Part shown: piece by piece, positions 35,125 through 44,904 of the stretch
How positions within the stretch are numbered: position 1 is the stretch's first letter
Layout: every line of letters begins with the position of its first letter
Source of the DNA: DATFTF01 sp963825175
GTDB taxonomy: Bacteria > Acidobacteriota > Thermoanaerobaculia > UBA5066 > Gp7-AA6
NCBI GenBank assembly: GCA_963825175.1
Contig: CAWGSA010000002.1
Span: forward strand, 62,001-126,000
Reading direction: 5' to 3'
DNA length: 64,000 nucleotides
Translations under genes and position numbers: made by a program
The notes under the pieces: generated by a model
The model's database searches: none
Seen by the model: only the letters and a program-made list of their open reading frames with translations
What the model was told of the DNA's origin: nothing

Positions 35125-35147
35125 AGGGGCGGCCCGCAGCCGCCCCT
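35125..35147 (-). terminator. Hairpin terminator after the 100-residue exported protein gene
   Basis: AGGGGCGG and CCGCCCCT form a perfect 8-bp stem with a 7-base loop, 44 bases beyond the stop of the upstream minus-strand gene. The following bases (CTCATTTC) make only a weak T tract. Confidence 0.55.
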
Positions 35148-35190
35148 GGAAACCGACCGGCGAAGACACGGAAAGCGGTTCGAGCTCTTT

Positions 35191-35493
35191 CTAGCTCTTC
35201 GCCTTATGCGTCCGCCGGATCTCCGTGATCCACATCTGTCCGTTCTTGTCGACCATGTCGAAATGGATCGAATCGCCGACGGCCAGCTCCTCGGCCGTCA
35301 AGTTGTTCTTCCACTTCGTCGTATCGTCCCAGTACAGAGTGTAGGTGTCCCCTTTCTCACCCTGGACCGCCAGAGTCCTGGCGGCCGGATCGATGTTCGT
35401 GATCTTTCCCTCGTGGGGTCGACGTTCGGCCATCGCCAAAGTGCTGGCGAGCACCAGGGCCAGAGCGGCCACGGAAAGCGAGAGTTTTCTCAT
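35191..35493 (-). CDS. Small exported protein with a DUF5666-like strand pattern
   Basis: The 100-residue product begins MRKLSLSVAALALVLASTLA, a signal peptide, and the start is supported by GGAGGT about 9 bases upstream. The mature part, HEGKITNIDPAARTLAVQGE then YTLYWDDTTKWKNN and LAVGDSIHFDMVDKNGQMWI, is an all-beta domain with an OB-fold-like G-x-I-x-x-I-D/N-x-x-x-x-x-x-x-V pattern seen in DUF5666-like periplasmic proteins. Function is unknown. It lies between the Rrf2 regulator gene, 48 bases upstream on the same strand, and the SmpA-like gene. Confidence 0.7.
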   Translation of the reverse strand: MRKLSLSVAALALVLASTLAMAERRPHEGKITNIDPAARTLAVQGEKGDTYTLYWDDTTKWKNNLTAEELAVGDSIHFDMVDKNGQMWITEIRRTHKAKS

Positions 35494-35541
35494 AGACACA
35501 ACCTCCGGTGCCGGGATTTGCAGGAAGCGGGCCAACGAAGG

Positions 35542-36018
35542 CTAGGTGTGCTGGGTGTACGTGGGGAGGCCGGGGTGGCCGCTGGTCCAGACGTTCATCT
35601 CTTCCTCGTTGCGAAGAAGGTCCTTCAGCGTCATGCGCCCGAGCACGGTGTCGATCGCGCCCTGGATCGTGCGCCAGACGGAGCGGATCGCGCAGTCTCC
35701 GTGGTGCGTGCAGAGAGCGCTGCTGCCGGCGTGCGTGCCGCAGAAGTTCGCGTCGAAGAGCCGGCCGCCCAGGACCGCGAGGGCATGGCCGACGGCGATC
35801 TGCTCGGCCGGCCGTGCGAGCGTGTACCCTCCGGATTGCCCGCGTGTGGACTTGACGAAGCCGCCTCTGCGCAGGATGCGCATCATCTTCGCCACGTGCG
35901 GCTGCGAGATCCCCTCGGACCGCGCAAGCTCGGGAATGGTGATGCTGCCTTCCGTGCCCTCGCGGCCGACCCGCAGGAGGCAGCGCAGGCCGTACTCTTC
36001 TTGTGAGGTCAGGCGCAT
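35542..36018 (-). CDS. Rrf2-family Fe-S regulator (IscR/SufR-like)
   Basis: The 158-residue protein has an N-terminal winged helix (MRLTSQEEYGLRCLLRVG, then ELARSEGISQPHVAKMMRIL and RGQSGGYTLARP, the Rrf2 hallmark). The cluster-binding region is FCGTHAGSSALCTHHGDC, giving three cysteines in the IscR-like region plus nearby histidines, so it probably binds a [2Fe-2S] cluster. Sitting at the downstream end of the suf gene run, it is the likely repressor of Fe-S assembly genes. A candidate operator overlaps the sufB promoter. It is separated from sufT by an unusual inverted repeat, so it may have its own transcript. Confidence 0.9.
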   Translation of the reverse strand: MRLTSQEEYGLRCLLRVGREGTEGSITIPELARSEGISQPHVAKMMRILRRGGFVKSTRGQSGGYTLARPAEQIAVGHALAVLGGRLFDANFCGTHAGSSALCTHHGDCAIRSVWRTIQGAIDTVLGRMTLKDLLRNEEEMNVWTSGHPGLPTYTQHT

Positions 36019-36049
36019 CGGATTGTCTCCTCCCGGCGTCGATCAAAGA

Positions 36050-36129
36050 GTGACAAGTGACCAGTGACAAGTGACGAGAGGGGATCGGTCATGGCCTTGC
36101 TTGTCACTCGTCACTCGTCACTCGTCACT
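36050..36129. repeat. Inverted array of heptamers (4 x GTGACNA facing 4 x TNGTCAC)
   Basis: Left of centre four 7-bp units run GTGACAA, GTGACCA, GTGACAA, GTGACGA (36050-36077). On the right four units run TTGTCAC, then three TCGTCAC (36101-36128). Each side is a period-7 tandem array and the two sides are complementary, so a stem of nearly 30 bp with a loop of about 23 bases can form between sufT and the Rrf2 gene. Confidence 0.85.
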
Positions 36130-36132
36130 TCT

Positions 36133-36675
36133 TCACATCATTCCCAACTGCAGCTTGGCCGCGTCGGACATCATGCTCATGTTCCACGGCGGGTCGAAGA
36201 GGACCTCGACGTCGGCCTCCTTCACGCCGGGGACCGCCAGGAGCTTGCCCTGGATGTCTCCGCGCAGGACGTCCCCCATGCCGCAGCCAGGCGCGGTCAG
36301 CGTGAAGCTCACCGCAACCTTGCTGCCGCCGTCGGGCAGCGCGCTCGCCTCGCACTTGTAGACCAGGCCCAGATCCACGATGTTGACGGGGATCTCCGGG
36401 TCGTAGCAGGTGCGCAGCTGATCCCAGCACAGCTCCTCGACGGACTTGCCGGAATCGACGCCCGCGCCGGCCGCGGCCACTTCCATGCCGATCGCGTCGG
36501 CGTCTTTCCCGTCGATGCGGGCCATGTAACCGTAGGGCGTGATGACCGTGTAGCTGCCGCCGAGCGACTGGGTCAGGGCGAGCGGCGTCCCTTCGGGGAT
36601 GCGGATCTTGGTGCCGCTCGGAATCTCCGAGGCCTCGATCTCGCGGGTGGTGGTGACTTCCTTTTCCATGCGCAT
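36133..36675 (-). CDS. sufT: Fe-S assembly factor SufT (MIP18/DUF59)
   Basis: The 180-residue protein combines a short N-terminal domain (EIPSGTKIRIPEGTPLALTQ) with a C-terminal MIP18/DUF59 domain: DQLRTCYDPEIPVNIVDLGL, FTLTAPGCGMGDVLRGDIQ with the conserved reactive Cys, and VEVLFDPPWNMSMMSDAAK. SufT matures certain Fe-S proteins downstream of the scaffold. It is the last of six consecutive suf genes (sufBCDSUT), 9 bases after sufU, and its stop abuts the inverted repeat. Confidence 0.93.
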   Translation of the reverse strand: MRMEKEVTTTREIEASEIPSGTKIRIPEGTPLALTQSLGGSYTVITPYGYMARIDGKDADAIGMEVAAAGAGVDSGKSVEELCWDQLRTCYDPEIPVNIVDLGLVYKCEASALPDGGSKVAVSFTLTAPGCGMGDVLRGDIQGKLLAVPGVKEADVEVLFDPPWNMSMMSDAAKLQLGMM

Positions 36676-36684
36676 GGCCGTACC

Positions 36685-37203
36685 TCAGCAGACCTTGGGG
36701 GCGGCCGGCGTCGCGCGCGGCTCGTCCCTGGGAGACGCTTCCGCGCCGTCCTCCGTGGAAATCACGTCGGCGTCTCCATGGAGCGCCGACCGCATCGTGT
36801 GCCAGGGGAGCGTCGCGCACTTGATCCGCACCGGGTACTCGCGGACTCCCGAGAAGACCTCGAGCTTGCCCAGGTCCGGTCCCGCCGCCGCAGCGTTCTT
36901 CTGGCCGGTGATCAGGTCGCGGAACTTCTCGAAGAGCGCTTCGACCTCCCGGCGGCTCTTTCCCTTGAGCACCTCGGTCATCATCGAAGCCGAGGCGGTG
37001 GAGATCGCGCAGCCGGCTCCTTCGAAGCTGGCGTCGGAGACGACGTCGCCGTCGACCTGGAGATAAACGGTCTCGCGGTCTCCGCAGAGCGGGTTGTAGC
37101 CCTCGGCCTTGCGATTGGCCGCCGGGAGCGCGCGGAAGTTGCGCGGCTTCTTGCCGTGGTCGAGGATCATCTCCTGGTACAGGTCTCTCAGGTCGTCGCT
37201 CAC
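36685..37203 (-). CDS. sufU: SufU, sulfur-transfer zinc protein
   Basis: This is a 172-residue IscU-like protein of the SufU type, which accepts persulfide sulfur from SufS through a zinc-bound Cys. Three cysteine blocks are present: YNPLCGDRET, GAGCAISTASASMM and RIKCATLPWHTMRSAL. The insertion between the second and third Cys is the SufU hallmark. The start is GTG at 37203, overlapping the sufS stop (GTGA). A proline/alanine-rich tail of about 30 residues extends past the conserved core. Confidence 0.94.
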   Translation of the reverse strand: MSDDLRDLYQEMILDHGKKPRNFRALPAANRKAEGYNPLCGDRETVYLQVDGDVVSDASFEGAGCAISTASASMMTEVLKGKSRREVEALFEKFRDLITGQKNAAAAGPDLGKLEVFSGVREYPVRIKCATLPWHTMRSALHGDADVISTEDGAEASPRDEPRATPAAPKVC

Positions 37204-38468
37204 GCAAACATCCTTTGCACCTGCGCGATCCCCGCCGCCAGGGCTTCGATCTCGCCGGCCGTGTTGTAGAAGGCGAGCGACGCCCGCGCCGTGGCCGGGA
37301 TCTGGAAGAAGTCCATGACCGGCTGCGCGCAGTGATGCCCGGTGCGCACGGCGATTCCCTGCCGATCGAGCACCGTGCCGATGTCATGGGGGTGCACGCC
37401 TTCCAGGGTGAAGGAGAGGACCGCGGCCTTTTCACGGGCGGTCCCGATCAAACGCAGGCCGGGGATCGCCGCGAGACGCTCGGTCGCGAGCGCGAGAAGC
37501 CCTTCCTCGTAGCGGCGCACGTTGGAAAGGCCCAGGCCGTTCACGTAATCGATCGCGGCGGCGAGGCCGATGGCGCCGGCGATGTTGGGGGTCCCGGCTT
37601 CGAACTTGTAAGGGAGCACGTTGTACGTCGTCTTCTCGAAGGTCACCGACGCGATCATGTCGCCGCCACCCTGGTAGGGAGGCATGGCCTCGAGCCACCG
37701 GGCCTTGCCGTAAAGGGCACCGACTCCCGAGGGCCCGTAGATCTTGTGCCCGGAGATCGCGTAGAAGTCGCAGTCGAGCGCCTGGACGTCGACCGCGAGA
37801 TGCGGCGCGGCCTGCGCGCCGTCGACCAGGACCGGAATCCCGCGCGCGTGCGCCAGGCGGATCATCTCGGCCAGAGGCGTGATGGTCCCCAGCGCGTTGG
37901 AGACGTGGGACACCGCAACGATCCGGGTCTTGTCGCAGAGCAGCCGCTCGAAGTCGTCGAGGAGGATCTCGCCCCGCCGATCGATCGGCGCCACGCGAAG
38001 TTTCGCGCCCTTCTCCTCGCACAGCATCTGCCACGGAACGATGTTCGAGTGGTGCTCCAGGGCGGAGATCACGACCTCGTCGCCCGGTCCGACGCGCGTC
38101 CGGCCGAAGGTCGCGGCGACGAGGTTGATGGCCTCGGTCGTGCCTCGCACGAAGACAATCTCGCGGGTGTCGGCCGCATGGAGCAGGTCCCGGACTTTCT
38201 CCCGCGCCTTTTCGTACGCCTCCGTCGACGCCACGGAGAGCCAGTGCACGCCGCGGTGGATGTTGGCGTAGTAGCGCTCGTACAGATCTCTCTCCGCGTC
38301 GATCACCGCCCGCGGCTTCTGCGTCGTCGCGGCGTTGTCCAGGTACACCAGGGGCTTGCCGTGGACCTTCTGGGAAAGGATCGGAAAGTCACGGCGGATG
38401 CGTTCGACGTCCAGCGGCCGGTCCGCGGGCGTCGGCGCCACGCCGGCGAAGGAAGCGGCGGTGCTCAT
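37200..38468 (-). CDS. sufS: Cysteine desulfurase SufS
   Basis: The 422-residue PLP enzyme takes sulfur from cysteine for Fe-S cluster assembly. The start is the ATG at 38468, overlapping the sufD stop (ATGA), although the frame is open further upstream. Signatures are VYLDNAATTQKPRAVIDA, SALEHHSNIVPWQ, ISGHKIYGPSGVGALYG with the PLP lysine, and IAVRTGHHCAQPVM with the catalytic Cys in the short class II lobe. It works with SufU, encoded next. Confidence 0.96.
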   Translation of the reverse strand: MSTAASFAGVAPTPADRPLDVERIRRDFPILSQKVHGKPLVYLDNAATTQKPRAVIDAERDLYERYYANIHRGVHWLSVASTEAYEKAREKVRDLLHAADTREIVFVRGTTEAINLVAATFGRTRVGPGDEVVISALEHHSNIVPWQMLCEEKGAKLRVAPIDRRGEILLDDFERLLCDKTRIVAVSHVSNALGTITPLAEMIRLAHARGIPVLVDGAQAAPHLAVDVQALDCDFYAISGHKIYGPSGVGALYGKARWLEAMPPYQGGGDMIASVTFEKTTYNVLPYKFEAGTPNIAGAIGLAAAIDYVNGLGLSNVRRYEEGLLALATERLAAIPGLRLIGTAREKAAVLSFTLEGVHPHDIGTVLDRQGIAVRTGHHCAQPVMDFFQIPATARASLAFYNTAGEIEALAAGIAQVQRMFA

Positions 38469-39796
38469 GGCCGGGCCTCCTCGATGGACAGGGGCGCGCC
38501 GGCCAGCCGCGTTCCCAGGAGCTCCTCGATCTCCGCGCGCACCGACGGAAGGCGCAGGCGGCCGGCCACGTCGGCGGCGAAGGCGTAGGTCAGGATCGCT
38601 CGGGCTTCCTTCTCCGCGATGCCGCGCGAGCGCAGGTAGAAGAGCGCGTTGGCGTCGAGCTGCCCGATCGTCGAGCCGTGCTTGCACTTGACGTCGTCGG
38701 CGAAGATCTCCAGCACCGGCGTCGAGTCGACCAGGGCCTCGGGCGAGAGGAGGAGGTTCTTGTTGGTCTGCATGGCGTCGGTTTTCTGCGCGCCGGGGCG
38801 CACGACGATCGTTCCGTGGAAGACGCCGCGGGCCCTGTCGTCCAGGATCCCCTTGTAGAGCTCGCGGCTGACGCAGTGCGGGCGGGCATGGTCGATGAAG
38901 GTGTGCGTGTCCAGGTGCTGGGACTCCTCGCCGATGAAGATTCCGTTCAGTGTGCACTCCCCGCCCTCGCCGTCGAAGAGGACGTTCAGATCCGTGCGCG
39001 AGAGCGCGGCTCCCAGGGTCACGTTGTGGGAGGTGAAGGTCGCCGCGCGGGCGAGCCGCGCCTGGAGGGTGTGCACGTGGTACGCGGCGGGCGACTCGCG
39101 CTGGATCTTGTAGTGCTCGAGGATCGCGCTCTCACCGATCGCGATCTCCGTGACCGCGTTGGTCAGATAGGGATCGCCCTGCCCAGCGTATCTCTCGATG
39201 ATCGTGGCGTGGCTCTGGGGCTCGGCGAGGATCAGGTTGCGCGGGTGGGCGACGATCGCGTCCGCCCCGGCCTGACCGAGAAAGAGAAGCTCGATGGGCT
39301 CCGTCGAAGAGGCTCCCCGCGGAATCACGACGAGCGCGCCGTCGTCGAGGAACGCGGTGTTCCAGGCGGTGAACGGCTGACGCTCCCAGTCGGCGTAGTG
39401 TCCCAGGTGCGCCTCCAGGGCCTCGGGGCGTGAGGTCAGGGCTTCCCGCAGGCTCGTGACACGCGCGGATCGGGCATCCGGGGCCGAAGAGAGATCCCGG
39501 CGAAAGCGGCCGTTGACGAAGACGAGGCGCGGGCCGGCCCCGGCGGCCGCGGGGAGAGCGATCCTGGCAGCGTCGCCTGCCGGGGCGAGGTGAAACGCCG
39601 TGCGCGCGATGGCAGCGACACCGGTGTACTTCCAGGCTTCGATCTTCGGAGTCGGGAATCCGAGCTCCTGAAAACGGGCGAAGGCCTTGCCACGGAGATC
39701 GTGCAGCCATTGCGCCTCGCCTCGCCTCGACTCCTCGAAGGCGGCGAAATCCTCGCGGTACAGGCCGGTCTCGCGCTCGACGGCTTCGGCTTCCAT
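38465..39796 (-). CDS. sufD: SufD, subunit of the SufBCD scaffold
   Basis: The 443-residue protein is of the SufB/SufD family: FPTPKIEAWKYTGVAAIART at the N-terminus and a right-handed beta-helix core (ILEHYKIQRESPAAYHVHTL, HTFIDHARPHCVSRELYKGI). The C-terminal block DDVKCKHGSTIGQLDANALF has the conserved Cys-Lys-His-Gly of SufD. It forms a heterodimer with SufB and binds SufC. It lies 7 bases after sufC and overlaps sufS. Confidence 0.95.
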   Translation of the reverse strand: MEAEAVERETGLYREDFAAFEESRRGEAQWLHDLRGKAFARFQELGFPTPKIEAWKYTGVAAIARTAFHLAPAGDAARIALPAAAGAGPRLVFVNGRFRRDLSSAPDARSARVTSLREALTSRPEALEAHLGHYADWERQPFTAWNTAFLDDGALVVIPRGASSTEPIELLFLGQAGADAIVAHPRNLILAEPQSHATIIERYAGQGDPYLTNAVTEIAIGESAILEHYKIQRESPAAYHVHTLQARLARAATFTSHNVTLGAALSRTDLNVLFDGEGGECTLNGIFIGEESQHLDTHTFIDHARPHCVSRELYKGILDDRARGVFHGTIVVRPGAQKTDAMQTNKNLLLSPEALVDSTPVLEIFADDVKCKHGSTIGQLDANALFYLRSRGIAEKEARAILTYAFAADVAGRLRLPSVRAEIEELLGTRLAGAPLSIEEARP

Positions 39797-39803
39797 GGCG
39801 CCC

Positions 39804-40586
39804 CTAAGCGCGGGCTCCCGCGCTCGGCGGCGTGGCCGGTGCCGGCTCCTTCTCCAGCCAGGCGTAGCCCTTCTCCTCGAGCTTGAGCGCGAGATCCTTG
39901 CCGCCGGAGAGCGCGATGCGCCCGTCGACCAGCACGTGGAGGAAGTCCGGGACGATGTAGTTCAAGAGCCGCTGGTAGTGCGTCACGACGATCATGGAAC
40001 GGTCCGGCGCGCGCAGCGCGTTGACACCGGAGGCCACGATCCGCAGCGCGTCGATGTCCAGGCCGGAGTCGGTCTCGTCCAGGATGGCCAGCGCGGGCTC
40101 CAGCACGGCCATCTGGAAGATCTCGTTTCTCTTCTTCTCGCCGCCGGAGAAGCCCTCGTTGACCGGCCGCTTGGTGAGCTCCTCGTCGAGCGCCACGAGC
40201 TTGGCCTTTTCCCTGGTCAGGCGCAGGAAGTCCATGGCGTCGAGCTCGGGCTCGCCGCGGTGCTTGCGGATGGCGTTGACGGCGTTCTTCAAGAAGTAGA
40301 CGTTGGAAACGCCGGGGATCTCGACGGGATACTGAAACGCGAGGAACAAGCCCTCGCGCGCGCGCATCTCCGGCGTCATCGCCAGGAGGTCCTTGCCCTT
40401 GTACAGGACCGTGCCGCGCGTCACCTCGTAGCCCGGGCGACCGGCCAGCACGTGGGCCAGCGTCGATTTGCCCGACCCGTTGGGACCCATGATGGCGTGG
40501 ACCTCGCCGTCGCGGACGGTCAGGTCGACGCCCTTGAGGATTTCGGTGCCGCCGACGCTGGCGTGGAGGTTGTGGATTTCGAGCAT
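39804..40586 (-). CDS. sufC: SufC, ABC-type ATPase of the SufBCD complex
   Basis: The 260-residue soluble ABC ATPase has Walker A GPNGSGKSTLAHVLAG, the Q-loop AFQYPVEIPGVS, the family signature SGGEKKRNEIFQMA and Walker B LAILDETDSGLDIDAL, followed by the switch His in VVTHYQRLLNY. It drives conformational changes of SufB-SufD during cluster assembly. It lies 27 bases from the sufB stop in the shifted frame, with an ACCGAT octamer array in that gap. Confidence 0.97.
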   Translation of the reverse strand: MLEIHNLHASVGGTEILKGVDLTVRDGEVHAIMGPNGSGKSTLAHVLAGRPGYEVTRGTVLYKGKDLLAMTPEMRAREGLFLAFQYPVEIPGVSNVYFLKNAVNAIRKHRGEPELDAMDFLRLTREKAKLVALDEELTKRPVNEGFSGGEKKRNEIFQMAVLEPALAILDETDSGLDIDALRIVASGVNALRAPDRSMIVVTHYQRLLNYIVPDFLHVLVDGRIALSGGKDLALKLEEKGYAWLEKEPAPATPPSAGARA

Positions 40587-40612
40587 CAGTCTTCCTTCGA
40601 TCGCTCATCTGT

Positions 40613-42180
<1,568 letters not shown>

Positions 42181-42189
42181 CAGGATCCA

Positions 42190-42221
42190 AGCATATTGAA
42201 TCTATACTTCATAGTCAATAT
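42190..42221 (-). promoter_or_regulatory. sufB promoter overlapped by a palindrome (candidate Rrf2 operator)
   Basis: On the minus strand TTGACT (42218-42213) and TATGCT (42195-42190) are 17 bases apart. Around them ATATTGA....TCAATAT (42193-42199 and 42215-42221) and inner CTAT....ATAG form a near-perfect dyad resembling IscR/Rrf2 half sites (TTGACTA). A repressor bound here would block RNA polymerase. The predicted start lies only a few bases before the sufB ATG, so the mRNA may be nearly leaderless. Confidence 0.6.
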
Positions 42222-42263
42222 TCTATCTAGTGCTTAACCATTTGATAACAAGCTGTTTGTTGC

Positions 42264-42297
42264 TGAAAGAAAAGCGCCGGTCTCGCGACCGGCGCTT
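42264..42297 (-). terminator. Intrinsic terminator of the FecR/DUF6600 gene
   Basis: AAGCGCCGGTC and GACCGGCGCTT form a perfect 11-bp stem with a 4-base loop. On the minus strand it is followed by TTTTCTTTC. It lies 24 bases beyond the stop at 42321. Confidence 0.9.
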
Positions 42298-42320
42298 ACC
42301 GTAAACGAGTCCGCGAGCTG

Positions 42321-44695
42321 CTACTTCTTGGGAGTCTTCTCCGGCTTGGGTTTTTCCTCTTTCCGCCCGCGGTCGCCGGCCTGCGGCCCTCCGGTCTTCC
42401 CTTCGGGACTCTTTGGATTGCCCCCGCGCTCGACCCGTTGGGGCTGGGACTGGACCTGGGGGCGTCCTTGAACCTCGCTCTGCGTGCGGCCCTGGGGTTC
42501 GGGAGTGACGACCTGCCGATCCCGTCCGCGCGCGCCTTGGTTGGACGTGCCCGCGCCCGACGTGTTGGGCCGCGGCGGCGGCGTGGGCCGCTCGACGACC
42601 CGCTCGCGCGTTTGCGGCTGCGCTTCGCGAAGGACCGGCTGGTTGCCGCGGTTGGTGCTCGGCGTCGGCCGGGCGATGCGGTCGTTGCGCGGAACGACGT
42701 TCTCCTGGCGCTGAAGAGTCCGTGCCGTCGGCTGAGGCGGAGGACCTCCCACGCCGGAGCCGCCCGGAGTCGGACGGAACTGCCGGCTCTCGACCTTGGG
42801 CTGCCGGCCCCGACCGCTGTCGTTGATCACAGGAGCGCTGGTCACGGGGGCGCGCCCGAGGGGCGGGTTGCCCCGCTCGAGCGTCTGTGTCTTTCCCGTT
42901 TCGCCGGTCTTGGGGTTTCCACCCTGGACGGTTCCGCGCTCGATCGATGGAGGGTTGCGTCCGGTGCCGGGCGCCCCGGTCGCTCCGCGCACATTGGAGG
43001 TGATCGGCGCCGCAGAGACCGGCTGCGACGTCGTCGCGATCGGGCGTCCACGCACCGGCTGCGCGGAGACCGGCTCCATCTTCCGAGCCTGGGCTCCCGC
43101 GACCCCGGTTCGAGGAGCCAGCGTGACCCGCCCCGCTTCGGCTGTGACCGGCCGGACGTTGGTGATGGCCTGGGGTCGGCCGCGATTCTCGACGGAGATC
43201 TTCGCCGCTTGCGCCGCCGCGACCGGAGCACCCTGGTTCTCGCGGATCACCGCGAGCTTGGATTGGAAGGTCGGCGGAGCCGGCGGCGGGGCTACGCGCG
43301 CAACGACCGCGCGCGCCATGATGGCCGCGGACGGCCGCGGAGGGGCGGGCAGGCCGGTGCGCGACGGCGACGTGGAGGGACGCCGCCGTCGGAACCATCG
43401 GAAGCGGCCCGCGCAACACGGGCGCGGCGCCGATCTGGCGAACGACCGCCCGGTCACGCACGAAGGCTCCGGTCACGACGCCGCCGGAAACGAACGTATT
43501 CTGATTCACGACAGTGACGTAGGTGCGGTTGACGTAGGTCACATTGGTCACGTTGACCGCTCCACGACGGCCCCACCACCGGTTCAACGGATCACGCGGG
43601 CCGAGGGGGAACCATCCGACGAAGCCGCCTCCGCCCACCGCGACGGTCGCCGACCAGCCCGGCCCGCCGCCCACGAAGGCGACCAGCGCCGGCGAGTAAG
43701 TCGCGACGCGCACGGAGCGGGCCAGCGGCACCCAGTACCAGCGCGAGGAGCTCGTCACCCACCGGCCGTAGTGGTAGGGCGCCCAGCCCCAGGGCTCCGA
43801 GGAGACCCAGGTCCAGCCCCACGGGTCCTGCCAGATCCAGTGGCCGGCGCGATAGGGGACCCAGTCCGCGGCGATCGAAGCCGGGGACCACGCCCACCCG
43901 TACTGGGGCACTTGCTGCCAGCGGCCGTATTGATCCAGATCGTCGACGCCTTCGACGTCGTTGCTCACGTACTTGAGGGACGCCGACCGGGTGATGCGGT
44001 CTTCCCGCTGCGAGACCCATTGGTCCCAGGCGTCGGCGGCACCCGAGCGCCACGACGTCGTAGCTCGGATTGTCGGTGCCCTGGATGTCGATTTCGTCGC
44101 CGGACTGCAGGGGCACCTGACCGCCTCCCGCGGCGGCCGTCGCGCTGCCGCGGCGGACGGAAAACCTGGAATTGCCGTCCTGATCGACGTCCAGGCGGTA
44201 GTCGCCCGGCTGCTCGATCGTGATCGCGGCGTTGGGTGTGTCGATCTCGAAGACCTCGTTTTGGGCGAGCCGCCGGATCCGGAACGAGGCGACGCCGGAG
44301 TTGACCGAGAACTGGCGGGTGTCGTCGGTCAGATTGAGAGCCGCCAGATCCGTCTGTGCTCCGAGACGGATGGCGGCGCCGCCTTGCACCTGGAGCTCGA
44401 GGCGGCTTCGGTCTCCGGTGTAGACCCGGTCGCCGACGGTCACGGGGACATTGCGGTCGGCCGCCTGCCAGTTGTCCGGGTCATCGCCGCGCGCGTACGA
44501 GACGCTCCCTTCGATGTAGGAGATGCGGGCGACCGTCTGCTGGACGTCTCCGGCGTCGCCGCTCTGGTTGCTTCCCTGGACATTTCCATATTCGTCGCGT
44601 CCCTGGGCCAGGACGAGCGAGACGGCGGCGAGCAAAAGGGCCGAGGCCACGAGGGCGATCCTTCCTCGCGGCCGGGTTCGGGCTGTGGTTCTCAT
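42321..44695 (-). CDS. FecR-domain / DUF6600 exported protein with low-complexity tail, frame broken twice
   Basis: The ATG at 44695 follows GGAGGAACGT and a signal peptide (IALVASALLLAAVSLVLAQG). Next come a FecR-type beta domain (ISYIEGSVSYARG, GDRVYTGDRSRLELQVQGGA), then DADQWVSQ-type and DUF6600 repeats rich in Trp/Tyr (DDLDQYGRWQQVPQYGWAW, WIWQDPWGWTWVSSEPWGW, WYWVPLARSVRVATYSPALV). The last 350 residues are Pro/Gln/Arg/Gly-rich (QPQTRERVVERPTPPPRPN). The frame changes near 44048 and again near 43340-43400; three open segments join into one of about 790 residues. The localisation is extracytoplasmic and the role unknown; the tail may be surface-exposed and disordered. Confidence 0.78.
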
Positions 44696-44904
44696 ACGTT
44701 CCTCCATTCGTCGCGACCTGTTGTGTGCAACGTCCGTTCCCGCGCGGACCGCCAGGCCGGCGCAGGGGAAAAGCCTATACCTAACATCCTTTTCCTTCTT
44801 TCCCGGAAGATTCCAATTCCCCAGACAGGAGGCTGTCCGCATTCTTCGAAGACCGTTGTCCCCGGGAGAGTGCTTCTCCCCTGATCGCGGCTAGACTCGG
44901 CCGG

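Noticed and set aside
36040..36131. Inverted GTGAC arrays as an intrinsic terminator
   Set aside because: The stem is long, but no T tract follows on either strand, so it is listed as a repeat.
39436..40612. Extension of the SufB frame through sufC and sufD
   Set aside because: It arises from the frame change at 40738-40741; the genuine sufC and sufD frames occupy this stretch.
44696..44904. Coding potential in the 209-base divergent gap before the DCC-LMF1 gene
   Set aside because: No conserved frame or clear promoter consensus seen; treated as intergenic.
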